Shown: in pieces, positions 16,171 to 24,975 of the stretch
Layout: each line of letters opens with the position of its first letter
Position numbering within the stretch: the stretch's first letter is position 1
Program-made: the position numbers and the translations under genes
Notes under the pieces: model-generated
The model's input: the letters and a program-made list of their open reading frames with translations, nothing else
Told to the model about the DNA's origin: nothing
Databases searched by the model: none
From: Xaviernesmea oryzae
GTDB lineage: Bacteria; Pseudomonadota; Alphaproteobacteria; Rhizobiales; Rhizobiaceae
DNA: 44,492 nt
Assembly (NCBI RefSeq): GCF_900109605.1
Contig: NZ_FOAM01000027.1
Location: 1-44,492 of the forward strand
Reading direction: 5' to 3'

Positions 16171-16462
16171 TTTGGCCTGCCCGCGCGGCTTTCGGCAATC
16201 CCGCACCGGCCCTGCGAGAACCTGCCCCGTGCCCTCTGATCCAGCCCTCGGAAAGTCCCGATTCGACGCATCGGCACTTTCTGAGATCGCTGCGCATCCT
16301 CATGCGGATCGGGCTTCGACAGGCGTTCCAAAAGCGGCACAGGCTGCACGGATTATGCCGCATGCTGGTCTTTGCGCAGGCTGCGAAGCTTGTAGAGTGC
16401 GGACACAGGGCACACAAGGCGCCGCGCCAATGCAGGCGGCTCTTTCCAGACAGGAGGTGGCC
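16171..16462. other. Divergent region between the DMT transporter and the XRE gene
   Basis: Together with the repeat array this makes a gap of about 380 bases. It must contain the promoters of both divergent genes. I found no gene and no clear promoter boxes. Confidence 0.4.
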
Positions 16463-16861
16463 ATGCGGTTATCGATGGGCGAGGTCCAGGCGCGGCTTGG
16501 CCTGTCCGGACAGGACGACACGGCCGGCGGCCGGCTCTGGCGGGCGCGGGATGCGCTTGGTCTTTCCGCCGAGATGCTGGCCGAACGCCTGGGCCTGACC
16601 GTGGAAACCGTTTCCGCCTGGGAAAGCGATCGCGCCGAGCCCTCCGCCGCCCAGCTCTTTCCACTTGCGGCTCTCTTGAACGTCACGCCGATCTGGCTGA
16701 CTGAAGGCAGCGGTGTCGGTCCTCTGGTGCCTGCGCCTGGCGAAGAGGCCCGCCGCCTGCGCCAGGAGCTGGCGCTGGTGAAGAAACTGCATGAGGAGAC
16801 CGCGCGCGCCATTTCGGCACTTGAGCTCGCGGTAGAGCGCGTCCTAAACGAGAAGGACTGA
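16463..16861 (+). CDS. XRE family helix-turn-helix regulator
   Basis: The protein has 132 residues. The helix-turn-helix lies at about 25-80 (LWRARDALGLSAEMLAERLGLTVETVSAWESDRAEPS), followed by a second conserved part ending NVTPIWLTEGSG. A C-terminal coiled coil (about 97-130, EEARRLRQELALVKKLHEETARAISALELAVERV) probably dimerises. The start is well supported by AGGAGGTGGCC directly before the ATG. frmA starts 55 bases downstream on the same strand, so the regulator may be co-transcribed with it. Whether it controls formaldehyde genes is not shown by the sequence. Confidence 0.88.
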   Translation: MRLSMGEVQARLGLSGQDDTAGGRLWRARDALGLSAEMLAERLGLTVETVSAWESDRAEPSAAQLFPLAALLNVTPIWLTEGSGVGPLVPAPGEEARRLRQELALVKKLHEETARAISALELAVERVLNEKD

Positions 16862-16915
16862 GCGCTTCGGCTTCGAATCGAGGCTGCTTGCGATCCATTC
16901 AAGAGGGAGAACACC

Positions 16916-18042
<1,127 letters not shown>

Positions 18043-18043
<1 letters not shown>

Positions 18044-18519
18044 TGCACACCAGCGACCCGGCAATGGATTACTCGGTCGACGTGCGGCGGCTCGACGCCT
18101 TCTCGGCCGAGCAACTCTACGCCCTTTTGAAGCTGCGCATCGACGTCTTCATCGTCGAACAGGCCTGCATCTATCCGGAGCTGGATGGCAAGGATCCGCA
18201 GGCGCTGCACTTACGCCTTCTGTCCGGCGGCGAGACCATCGCCGCCGCCCGCATCTTCGCGCCCGGAATCATGGCAGCCTGCGTCAAGGTCGGGCGCGTG
18301 CTCGTTGCGCCCGGCCATCGCGGACGTGGGCTGGGCCGCGCGCTGATGCACGATGTTCTGTCCACATGCGCCCGCCTCTTCCCAGACCAACCGATCGCTC
18401 TCTCGGCCCAAAGCCATCTCGTGCCCTTCTACGGCACGCTGGGCTTCACTGCCACTTCTGCGGAATATGTCGATGCCGGCGTGCCGCATGTCGACATGCG
18501 CCGGGAAGCTGAGGGTTGA
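18043..18519 (+). CDS. ElaA-like GNAT family acetyltransferase
   Basis: The protein has 158 residues. The ElaA signature LYALLKLRIDVFIVEQACIYPELDGKD lies at about 25-50, and the acetyl-CoA loop VGRVLVAPGHRGRGLGRALM at about 88-107 contains the R/QxxGxG/A motif. GNAT enzymes transfer acetyl from acetyl-CoA to amines. The acceptor of ElaA proteins is unknown. The start overlaps the frmA stop (TGATG), which shows translational coupling. An ATG at 18064 is a later alternative. Its stop codon lies just before the brnT promoter. Confidence 0.88.
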
Positions 18520-18533
18520 CTGCCGCTGTCGGT

Positions 18534-18562
18534 TTGCCCGAATAGCCAATTGTAGCTACAAT
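18534..18562 (+). promoter_or_regulatory. brnTA promoter with palindromic operator
   Basis: TTGCCC (18534-18539), a 17-base spacer and TACAAT (18557-18562) form a good sigma-70 promoter. The perfect 14-bp palindrome ATTGTAGCTACAAT (18549-18562) covers the -10 box. This placement fits the known autorepression of brnTA by BrnA. The start codon of brnT is 17 bases downstream of the -10 box, so the leader is very short. Confidence 0.75.
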
Positions 18563-18578
18563 CCGGTGCAGTCGAGCC

Positions 18579-18866
18579 ATGTTCGAGTGGGATGAAGCCA
18601 AGAACGCCAAGAATATTGCCAAACACGGCATCGGATTCAAAACCGCATCTCGCATTTTCGATGGCCCGATACTGACAGCTGTTGATGACCGTTTCGATTA
18701 TGGCGAGATCCGTCACAACAGCATTGGTGCAATTGGCGGCGTGGTCTTCATCGTCGTCAGCCATACGACCCGGCACGGAAACATTCGCATCATTTCCGCG
18801 CGCCCGGCAAAGAGGAGGGAAAGGGAACGATATGCCAAAGCCCTTCAGCAAAGAATTGACCCTTGA
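18579..18866 (+). CDS. brnT: BrnT family type II toxin
   Basis: The protein has 95 residues with the BrnT pattern FEWDEAKNAKNIAKHGIGF at the start, FDGPILTAVDDRFDYGE in the middle and IRIISARPAKRRERERY near the end. BrnT is a RelE-like ribonuclease that stops translation, and the C-terminal Arg cluster is part of the active region in the family. As usual the toxin gene precedes the antitoxin gene, and the two overlap by 35 bases. The reading frames look intact, so the pair is probably functional. Confidence 0.92.
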   Translation: MFEWDEAKNAKNIAKHGIGFKTASRIFDGPILTAVDDRFDYGEIRHNSIGAIGGVVFIVVSHTTRHGNIRIISARPAKRRERERYAKALQQRIDP

Positions 18867-19089
18867 CGAACTGGCCGCTCTCCCGGACTCCGAGATCGAC
18901 ACAGACGACATTCCTGATCTAGACGAGGTGTTTTGGCGCAACAGCCAGATCGTTGAACCTGAAGGCACGGAACAGATAACGTTACGCGTCAAGAAATCGA
19001 TTCTTCAGGCGTACCGTAGCACCGGAAAAGGCTATCAAACGCGGATGAACGCTGCTCTCGAAATCTATGTTCAGACGCTGAAGAAATAA
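18832..19089 (+). CDS. brnA: BrnA family antitoxin
   Basis: The protein has 85 residues. The acidic N-terminal half (TLDELAALPDSEIDTDDIPDLDE) should wrap the basic toxin. The C-terminal half (EQITLRVKKSILQAYRSTGKGYQTRMNAALEIYV) is a ribbon-helix-helix DNA-binding domain of the BrnA type. The ATG at 18832 is preceded by AAAGGGAACGAT and lies inside the end of brnT, so translation is coupled. The palindrome at the promoter is its likely operator. yaiI follows only 7 bases later and may be transcribed with it. Confidence 0.92.
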   Translation: MPKPFSKELTLDELAALPDSEIDTDDIPDLDEVFWRNSQIVEPEGTEQITLRVKKSILQAYRSTGKGYQTRMNAALEIYVQTLKK

Positions 19090-19096
19090 ATTTCCC

Positions 19097-19552
19097 ATGA
19101 TCTATGTCGATGCCGATGCCTGCCCGGTCAAGCCGGAGATCCTCAAGGTTGCCGAGCGGCATGGGCTGGAAGTGACCTTCGTGGCCAATTCAGGTCTCCG
19201 GCCCTCGCGCGATCCCATGGTGAAGAACGTCATCGTCTCCGCCGGCTTCGATGCGGCGGACAATTGGATCGCAGAGCGGGCGACTGCAGGCGATGTCGTG
19301 GTGACGGCCGATGTGCCGCTGGCGGTGCGCTGCGTGGCAGCTGGGGCGATGGTGACCGGGCCCACGGGGCGGCTATTCGACGAAGCGAATATCGGCATGG
19401 CCTCGGCGATGCGCGACCTCAGCCAGCATCTGCGCGAGACAGGCGAAAGCAAGGGCTACAATGCCGCCTTTTCGCCACGCGACCGCTCCAAGTTCCTGGA
19501 AACCTTCGACCGGCTCTGTCGCCGCGCCCGCAACGGCGCTGCGCCCGCCTGA
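19097..19552 (+). CDS. YaiI/YqxD family protein (DUF188, UPF0178)
   Basis: The protein has 151 residues and begins with the family hallmark MIYVDADACPVKPEI. NSGLRPSRDP, VVTADVPLA and TGRLFDEANIG are also conserved. The fold belongs to the PIN-like nuclease group, and the conserved Asp residues (DADACP, TADVPLA) fit a metal site, but no function is established. It starts 7 bases after brnA. Confidence 0.9.
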   Translation: MIYVDADACPVKPEILKVAERHGLEVTFVANSGLRPSRDPMVKNVIVSAGFDAADNWIAERATAGDVVVTADVPLAVRCVAAGAMVTGPTGRLFDEANIGMASAMRDLSQHLRETGESKGYNAAFSPRDRSKFLETFDRLCRRARNGAAPA

Positions 19553-19701
19553 CGGTCGCCGGTCTCTCGAACAGGCTGCCTGCATCCTTCCATCGGCTTC
19601 GGTGCCGGGAGACATGATGCAGCAGACTCAAATTTTGCCGCATCCATGCGCATCTTGTAAAAGGCAAGGTGCCGCTACAGCCGCCATGAAGGACCAACAT
19701 C

Positions 19702-20364
19702 TTGCCCATGCGCATGTGGACGCATCGCCGCCACCGCCCGTTTCTCTGGGGCGGCATAGCGGGACTTCTCGCCCTGCCGATTTTCCTGGCCTTCGCACCG
19801 CGGCTGTCGATCGAGGGGCCGGCGATCGTGTTTTTCGTTATCTATCTGGTTCAGGTCGGCCTCCGGCTGCGGCGTCTGACGGCCGACCGGCTGAAGGCCA
19901 CGGCGGAAGCGGACGATGCACCGGCACCCGTCATCCTCTTCGTCACGCTGATGGCGGTGGCCGCGGCGATCATTGCCCTGTTCAACGCCATGAACCGGGC
20001 CGGTTCGTCTGAAAGCGGCCTGGAAGTGGCGCTCGCCTTCGCCTCCGTCGTGCTGGGCTGGCTAACGGTACACACCATGTTTTCCATGCATTACGCCCAT
20101 CTCTACTGGCGGCCGCTGAAGACCAAGCCGGGCACGCCGCCGGCGCGCGGCAAGGGTCTCGATTTTCCCGGGGACGACGAACCGGGCGCCTATGATTTTC
20201 TCTATTTCGGCTTCGTCATCGGCATGACGGCCCAGACCTCGGATGTCGAGATCACCGAAACGGCGATGCGCCGGCTCAATCTCGCGCATTCTCTGGTCTC
20301 TTTCTTCTTCAACACCGTGCTCGTGGCCGCCGCCGTCAATGCGGTGGTGTCTCTGGCGAATTGA
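19702..20364 (+). CDS. DUF1345 family membrane protein
   Basis: The protein has 220 residues and about five membrane helices (roughly 14-32, 36-54, 76-96, 110-130 and 192-215). The conserved part YDFLYFGFVIGMTAQTSDVEI is diagnostic for DUF1345. The function is unknown. The gene is followed closely by fghA, whose start lies 14 bases after this stop, so the two are likely co-transcribed. Confidence 0.85.
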   Translation: MPMRMWTHRRHRPFLWGGIAGLLALPIFLAFAPRLSIEGPAIVFFVIYLVQVGLRLRRLTADRLKATAEADDAPAPVILFVTLMAVAAAIIALFNAMNRAGSSESGLEVALAFASVVLGWLTVHTMFSMHYAHLYWRPLKTKPGTPPARGKGLDFPGDDEPGAYDFLYFGFVIGMTAQTSDVEITETAMRRLNLAHSLVSFFFNTVLVAAAVNAVVSLAN

Positions 20365-20378
20365 TGTCGGGAGTTCCC

Positions 20379-21212
20379 ATGAAAACCGTCTCCACCGCGC
20401 GCGCCTTCGGCGGAACACAGGGCGTCTACAGCCACAGGTCCGAGGTGCTCGGCTGCGACATGACCTTCGCCGTCTTCGTGCCACCGCAGGCTGCATCGGC
20501 GCCCTGCCCCGTCCTGTGGTATCTCTCGGGCCTCACCTGCACCCATGCCAATGTCATGGACAAAGGCGAATATCGCCGCATGGCGGCGACACGCGGCGTG
20601 ATCGTCGTCTGCCCGGATACGAGCCCGCGCGGCGAGGTCGTGGCCGACGAGCCGGACAATTGGCAGATGGGCAAGGGCGCGGGCTTCTATCTCGACGCCA
20701 CACAGGCGCCCTGGTCGGCGCATTACCGGATGGAAAGCTACATCACCCGGGAGCTCCCCGCGCTGATCGCCGATGCGTTTCCGGCGGATATGCGTCGGCA
20801 GGGTATGTTCGGCCATTCCATGGGCGGACACGGCGCCCTGACCATCGCCTTGAAGAACCCCGACCGCTTCAAGAGCCTGTCGGCCTTCGCGCCGATCGTT
20901 TCTCCCTCGACCTCCGACTGGTCGGTGCCAGCCCTGACGAAATATCTCGGCGCGGACCAAACCGCATGGCGGGCCTATGATGCCTGTTTGCTGGTGGAAG
21001 ACGGCCGGCGTTTTCCCGAAATCCTGATTGACCAAGGCACGGCTGATGGCTTCCTGGAGAGCGGCCTGAAGCCCTGGCTGTTCGAGAAGGCGGTGGAGGG
21101 AACCGGGATCGCGCTGAACCTGCGCATGCAGGAGGGCTATGACCACTCCTATTATTTTATCTCGACCTTCATGGCCGATCACATCAACTGGCATGCCGAC
21201 CGGCTGAGCTGA
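20379..21212 (+). CDS. fghA: S-formylglutathione hydrolase
   Basis: The enzyme hydrolyses S-formylglutathione to formate and glutathione, the second step after FrmA. The 277 residues have the esterase-D pattern: LSGLTCTHANVMDKGEYRRM near the N-terminus, the nucleophile Ser147 in GHSMGG, Asp in LIDQGTADGFL, and His in GYDHSYYFI. The ATG at 20379 has GGGAG five bases upstream and gives the usual family length. Earlier in-frame starts at 20361 (TTG) and 20364 (ATG) overlap the previous gene. Confidence 0.96.
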   Translation: MKTVSTARAFGGTQGVYSHRSEVLGCDMTFAVFVPPQAASAPCPVLWYLSGLTCTHANVMDKGEYRRMAATRGVIVVCPDTSPRGEVVADEPDNWQMGKGAGFYLDATQAPWSAHYRMESYITRELPALIADAFPADMRRQGMFGHSMGGHGALTIALKNPDRFKSLSAFAPIVSPSTSDWSVPALTKYLGADQTAWRAYDACLLVEDGRRFPEILIDQGTADGFLESGLKPWLFEKAVEGTGIALNLRMQEGYDHSYYFISTFMADHINWHADRLS

Positions 21213-21221
21213 GATTTCACC

Positions 21222-21596
21222 ATGTCCCCTGTGTTTCTGGTTGCCATTGGCGGCGCGCTCGGTTCGGTCGGCCGCTATCTCGTGGGTGCGGCGATGCTGC
21301 GCCGGTTCGGTTCGAACTTCCCTTGGGGCACGCTCACCGTCAATGTCACCGGCTGTTTCGCCATCGGTGCCGTTGCCGCATTGCTGACGCGCATGGGCGG
21401 CCACGATACCCTTCGCCTCTTCATCATCACTGGCATTCTCGGTGGTTTCACTACGTTTTCCGCCTTTTCGCTGGAAACGGTGACACTGATCGAAGCCGGC
21501 AGGCTGATGGCCGCCTGCGCCTATGTCGCCGCCAGCCTCGCCATCTCCGGCCTGGCAGTCCTTGCCGGACTAGCCCTCCTGCGCGCAATGGGCTAG
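21222..21596 (+). CDS. crcB: Fluoride ion channel CrcB (Fluc)
   Basis: Fluc proteins are dual-topology dimers that export fluoride. The 124 residues form four membrane helices, with the conserved GALGSVGRYLVG, WGTLTVNVTGCF and GGFTTFSAFSLET, which holds the Phe box lining the pore. Only 9 bases separate it from fghA, and no fluoride riboswitch fits in that space, so expression follows the operon. Confidence 0.95.
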   Translation: MSPVFLVAIGGALGSVGRYLVGAAMLRRFGSNFPWGTLTVNVTGCFAIGAVAALLTRMGGHDTLRLFIITGILGGFTTFSAFSLETVTLIEAGRLMAACAYVAASLAISGLAVLAGLALLRAMG

Positions 21597-21654
21597 GAGC
21601 GGGGAAGAAGCGCAATCAAGGAGACGCGGCGCGCAGCCGCGCGGAATGGACCTC

Positions 21655-22641
21655 ATGGCAGGGATCGAACATAAGCAGGTGGAAGCCGACGAAACGGGCA
21701 TGCGGCTCGATCGCTGGTTCAAGATCCACTATCCCGGCCTCGGCTTCGGCGCGCTGCAGAAGCTCTTGCGGTCCGGTCAGATCCGCGTCGACGGCGGCCG
21801 GGTGAAATCCGACACCCGCGTCGAGCCCGGCCAAACCATCCGCATTCCACCGATGGAAGTGGACGCCAAGCGAACCGGCCCGATCGCCGGCCGCGAGCTG
21901 AAACATTCCGGCGATGCCGAGCTTCTGTCCCGCATGGTGCTGCACGAGGATGCCAAGGTCATCGTGCTGAACAAGCCTGCGGGCCTTGCCGTCCAGGGAG
22001 GCTCCGGCGTCACCCGGCATATCGACAAGATGCTGGAAGCCTGGACCAATCAGCGCGGCGAGAAGCCGCGCCTCGTCCACCGGCTCGACCGCGAAACCTC
22101 CGGCGTGCTCGTCGTCGCCCGCACCCGTGGCGCCGCGCAGAAGCTGACCGCCGCCTTTCGCGAGCGCGACACGAAGAAGCTCTACTGGTCGCTGGTCAAG
22201 GGCGTGCCGCGCAAACGCGAAGACAAGATCTCGACCTGGCTCGTCAAGGAGCAGACGCCCGATGGCGACCGCATGCGCATCGCCAAGCATGGCGAGGACG
22301 GGGCGGATCACGCGGTCTCCTATTACCGCATCATCGAGCAGGCCGGGCAGAATTTCGCCTGGCTGGAAATGGAGCCCTATACCGGCCGCACCCACCAGCT
22401 GCGTGTGCATGCCGCCCATATCGGCCATCCGATTCTCGGCGATCCCAAATATTTCGATGCTGACATCAACTGGAATTTTCCAGGCGGGGTGCAGAACCGG
22501 CTGCACCTGCATGCCCGCCACATCGACATTCCCCATCCGGACGGCGGCCGCCTGTCGATCACCGCGCCATTGTCGCCGCATATGGTCCAGACCTGGAATC
22601 TGTTCGGCTTCGACATGACGAACGCCGGCGAGGACGAATGA
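21655..22641 (+). CDS. rluC: 23S rRNA pseudouridine synthase, RluA family (RluC-like)
   Basis: The 328 residues contain an S4 RNA-binding domain (about 15-75, MRLDRWFKIHYPGLGFGALQKLLRSGQIRVDG) and a pseudouridine synthase domain with the catalytic Asp145 in HRLDRETSGVLVVART. The closest type is RluC, which modifies 23S rRNA U955, 2504 and 2580 in E. coli. The exact targets here are inferred. MAGIEHK at 21655 is preferred to the ATG at 21646 three codons upstream. Its stop overlaps the next start (ATGA). Confidence 0.9.
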   Translation: MAGIEHKQVEADETGMRLDRWFKIHYPGLGFGALQKLLRSGQIRVDGGRVKSDTRVEPGQTIRIPPMEVDAKRTGPIAGRELKHSGDAELLSRMVLHEDAKVIVLNKPAGLAVQGGSGVTRHIDKMLEAWTNQRGEKPRLVHRLDRETSGVLVVARTRGAAQKLTAAFRERDTKKLYWSLVKGVPRKREDKISTWLVKEQTPDGDRMRIAKHGEDGADHAVSYYRIIEQAGQNFAWLEMEPYTGRTHQLRVHAAHIGHPILGDPKYFDADINWNFPGGVQNRLHLHARHIDIPHPDGGRLSITAPLSPHMVQTWNLFGFDMTNAGEDE

Positions 22642-23297
22642 CTATGAAGCTCGCATTGTTCGATTGCGACGGAACGCTGGTCGATAGCGCCCGCCTGATC
22701 CACGAGGTGATGGCCCGCACCTTCGATGCCTTTGCCCTGCCACGTCCGGCATTCGAGGACACCAAGGCGATCATCGGTCTGACGCTGGATATCGCCATAG
22801 CCCGCCTGCTCGGCGCGCCGCATGTCGACAGCCGCGCCAGCGCAATGGCCGAGCACTACAAGAGCATCTTCGCCCCCGTGCGCGCCGCCGGCTTCGCCGA
22901 GCCCCTGTTTTCCGGCATCGCCGACATGATGGCGGCGCTGGCCACGCGGGAAGATCTGTTGATTGGCGCCGTGACCGGCAAATCCCGGCGGGGGCTCGAC
23001 GTGATCGCCACCGCGCATGGCTTTGACAAGACCTTCGTCGTTAGCCGTACGGCGGATGACTGCCCCTCGAAGCCACATCCGGCAATGGTGACCGAATGCT
23101 GCCTCGAAACCGGCATCGATCCTCGGGATACGACCGTGATCGGCGATGCCATCTATGACATGCAGATGGCCAAGAGCGCCGGGGCCATGGCCGTCGGTGT
23201 TGCCTGGGGCTACGCCTCCGTGCCGCAGCTTGTCGAAGCCGGCGCGGACCTCATCGTCAAAGATCCCCGGGAGATCACCGCGCTTCTGCTCGGCTGA
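22638..23297 (+). CDS. HAD-IA family hydrolase (phosphoglycolate-phosphatase-like)
   Basis: The protein has 219 residues with the HAD motifs in order: motif I FDCDGTLVDS (Asp9, Asp11), motif II in the segment AVTGKSRRG, the motif III Lys in SKPHP, and motif IV IGDAIYDMQMAKSAG. A small helical cap lies between motifs I and II. It is a phosphatase of small metabolites, and the substrate cannot be told from sequence. It overlaps rluC by four bases, so the two are coupled. Confidence 0.92.
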   Translation: MTMKLALFDCDGTLVDSARLIHEVMARTFDAFALPRPAFEDTKAIIGLTLDIAIARLLGAPHVDSRASAMAEHYKSIFAPVRAAGFAEPLFSGIADMMAALATREDLLIGAVTGKSRRGLDVIATAHGFDKTFVVSRTADDCPSKPHPAMVTECCLETGIDPRDTTVIGDAIYDMQMAKSAGAMAVGVAWGYASVPQLVEAGADLIVKDPREITALLLG

Positions 23298-23481
23298 GCC
23301 ACGGCTGCGAGACCCGGGCCATCACGCAAATGCAGAGCTCGAGCATTGTCCCAAGCCGCTTGACATCATACATGGCCCGCATGCCGGCCGATCGGCTTGC
23401 GCCCGCGTTTCGCGAGAGGCCTCGGCGAATGCCTCCAGGTCGCTTTCTTGATGGGACCTGACGTCCAGGAGTTTTAACATC

Positions 23482-24264
23482 ATGGCCGACCTCTTCGACC
23501 TTCCTGAAATGAGCGATCCCGATCCGGTGCGCCGCGCGCAGATCCAGATGTTGAAGCCGTTGCCCAAGCGCTTCTACAAGGATGTTGGCATCACTGAGAC
23601 CGAAGACGGCTTCGCCATCCGGCTGGACGGCGCTTCCGTTCGCACGCCGGCCAGAAACGTCCTGGTGGTGCCGAGCGCTGCCCTGGCGGACATCGTCGCG
23701 GATGAATGGCGCGGCCAGACCGAGGTGATCGATCCCGCGCTCATGCCCGTCACCCGGCTCGTCAACAGCGCGCTGGATGGTGTGGCGCGCGATCCGGACG
23801 TAACCTTTAACGACATTCTGGCCTTTGCCGGCACCGACCTCCTCTGCTATCGCGCAGCCGAGCCCGAACGTCTGGTGGAGCGTCAGCGCGCGCAATGGGA
23901 TCCCATTCTCGCTTGGGCAGCCGAGACATTCGGCGCACGGTTCATCCTGGCGGAAGGTGTCATGCATCAGGCCCAGCCGCAGCAGGCGCTGGCCGCCTTT
24001 GGGCAGGCACTCGGCGCCTTCAAGGCGCCGTTGCCGCTTGCCAGCCTGCACGTAATGACATCTCTGACCGGCTCGGCGCTGCTGCCGCTCGCCTTTGCCA
24101 TGGGCCGCCTCTCGGCCGAAGAGGCCTGGGCGCTGGCCCATCTCGACGAAGACTGGCAGATCGAGCTCTGGGGCCCCGACGAGGAAGCGGCACACCGCCG
24201 CGCTCACCGATGGCAGGACATGGCAGCGGCTGCCCGCGCTTTCGACGCGCTTGATATGCGGTAA
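23482..24264 (+). CDS. ATP12 family F1-ATPase assembly chaperone
   Basis: The protein has 260 residues with the ATP12 pattern PLPKRFYKDVGITETEDGFAI, LDGASVRTPARN and LPLASLHVMTSLTGSALLPLA. In mitochondria ATP12 binds the F1 alpha subunit during assembly. Alphaproteobacterial members are thought to do the same, without direct evidence from this window. AGGAGTTTTAACATC precedes the ATG. The gene ends the crcB-rluC-HAD-ATP12 run. Confidence 0.92.
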   Translation: MADLFDLPEMSDPDPVRRAQIQMLKPLPKRFYKDVGITETEDGFAIRLDGASVRTPARNVLVVPSAALADIVADEWRGQTEVIDPALMPVTRLVNSALDGVARDPDVTFNDILAFAGTDLLCYRAAEPERLVERQRAQWDPILAWAAETFGARFILAEGVMHQAQPQQALAAFGQALGAFKAPLPLASLHVMTSLTGSALLPLAFAMGRLSAEEAWALAHLDEDWQIELWGPDEEAAHRRAHRWQDMAAAARAFDALDMR

Positions 24265-24440
24265 ACAGGCCGAGCGGAAACCACGGCAACGCCTGACACA
24301 ATATACAGGGGGCTCAGGCGCTGGCCATCTCGTTGAAGGCGCCCACAGCGACCTGCCGCTTTCTCATGCCTGGCTTGGCTTCAGCATGCAAAACCATCAT
24401 CTGGCTCTCGGGACGATCGGCCCGCCAGCGGTGATAAGGT

Positions 24441-24495
24441 GAAATGCATCGGATTTTCTGAAAACCGGTCCCCACTTTTCCAGTCCGACGCGACA
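24441..24495. repeat. Rhizobial intergenic repeat-like sequence
   Basis: The stretch around GAAAACCGGTCCCCACTTTT (24459-24478) with flanking CGGATTTTCT resembles a short dispersed element seen many times in rhizobial intergenic DNA. This is from memory of such genomes. Only one copy lies in this window, so it cannot be proven here. Confidence 0.45.
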
Positions 24496-24514
24496 GGGGC
24501 GAAGCCCGTTAACC

Positions 24515-24829
24515 TCAATGCGCGAGCTTCAGCCCGGCAATGCCAGCAACGATCAGCGCCAAGCAGGTGAGCCGCCACGCCGTTGCCGGTTCACCGAAAA
24601 ACACAATACCGAGAATGACTGTGCCGATGGTGCCGATGCCTGTCCAAACCGCATAAGCGGTGCCGAGCGGCAGGCTGCGCATGGCGAGCGCCAGAAGCAC
24701 CATGCTCAGCACAAGGGCGACCAACGTCGCGAGACTCGGCCAAAGGCGCGTCAGACCCTCCGACTGCCTGAGGCCGGTCGCCCAAGCGACTTCGAGAAGA
24801 CCTGCGAGAAAGACAAGAATCCAGGGCAT
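24515..24829 (-). CDS. gdx: Guanidinium exporter of the SMR family (Gdx/SugE)
   Basis: The protein has 104 residues and four membrane helices with the SMR pattern. WILVFLAGLLEVAWATGL contains the essential Glu13, and MRSLPLGTAYAVWTGIGTIGT is typical of the SugE/Gdx branch rather than EmrE. Gdx exchanges guanidinium for protons. The call is strengthened by a guanidine-II riboswitch directly upstream. The ATG at 24829 is chosen because AGGAG lies 8 bases before it. A GTG at 24838 would be directly adjacent to that site and is unlikely. Confidence 0.94.
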   Translation of the reverse strand: MPWILVFLAGLLEVAWATGLRQSEGLTRLWPSLATLVALVLSMVLLALAMRSLPLGTAYAVWTGIGTIGTVILGIVFFGEPATAWRLTCLALIVAGIAGLKLAH

Positions 24830-24837
24830 GCGCGTCA

Positions 24838-24911
24838 CTCCTGTCGTTCAAGGAGCGAGGTCGTCCCCGCGATGATGAGGAGCGCGAAAGCCCTCCCTGC
24901 AGTCGTCTGCA
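24838..24911 (-). ncRNA. Guanidine-II (mini-ykkC) riboswitch
   Basis: Two hairpins with ACGA tetraloops read on the minus strand. P1 is TGCAG-ACGA-CTGCA (24911-24898). P2 is GCGGGG-ACGA-CCTCGC (24870-24855). They are 27 bases apart. Paired hairpins with ACGR loops define the mini-ykkC class, which binds guanidine and turns on translation of sugE/gdx genes. The ribosome site AGGAG (24842-24838) can pair with CTCCT in the linker (24882-24878) or with the CTCCT directly after P2. The second pairing shares a base with P2, so ligand-stabilised P2 should free the ribosome site. That mechanism is inference. Confidence 0.9.
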
Positions 24912-24917
24912 AAGTTT

Positions 24918-24946
24918 AAGATAGGACGCAGGCTTGCACCGATCAA
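24918..24946 (-). promoter_or_regulatory. Promoter of the gdx riboswitch transcript
   Basis: On the minus strand TTGATC (24946-24941), a 17-base spacer and TATCTT (24923-24918) place the transcript start about at the first base of riboswitch hairpin P1. Confidence 0.65.
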
Positions 24947-24975
24947 GCGTCCACCGGCCCAACGTCTGAAAACGG

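Noticed and set aside
15122-16417. Longer DMT transporter starting at 16417
   Set aside because: The extension is Arg/Gly/Pro-rich, runs through the tandem repeat and has no counterpart in DMT proteins. The start at 16081 leads directly into helix 1.
21213-21221. Fluoride riboswitch before crcB
   Set aside because: Only 9 bases separate fghA and crcB and no fluoride-aptamer motif is visible.
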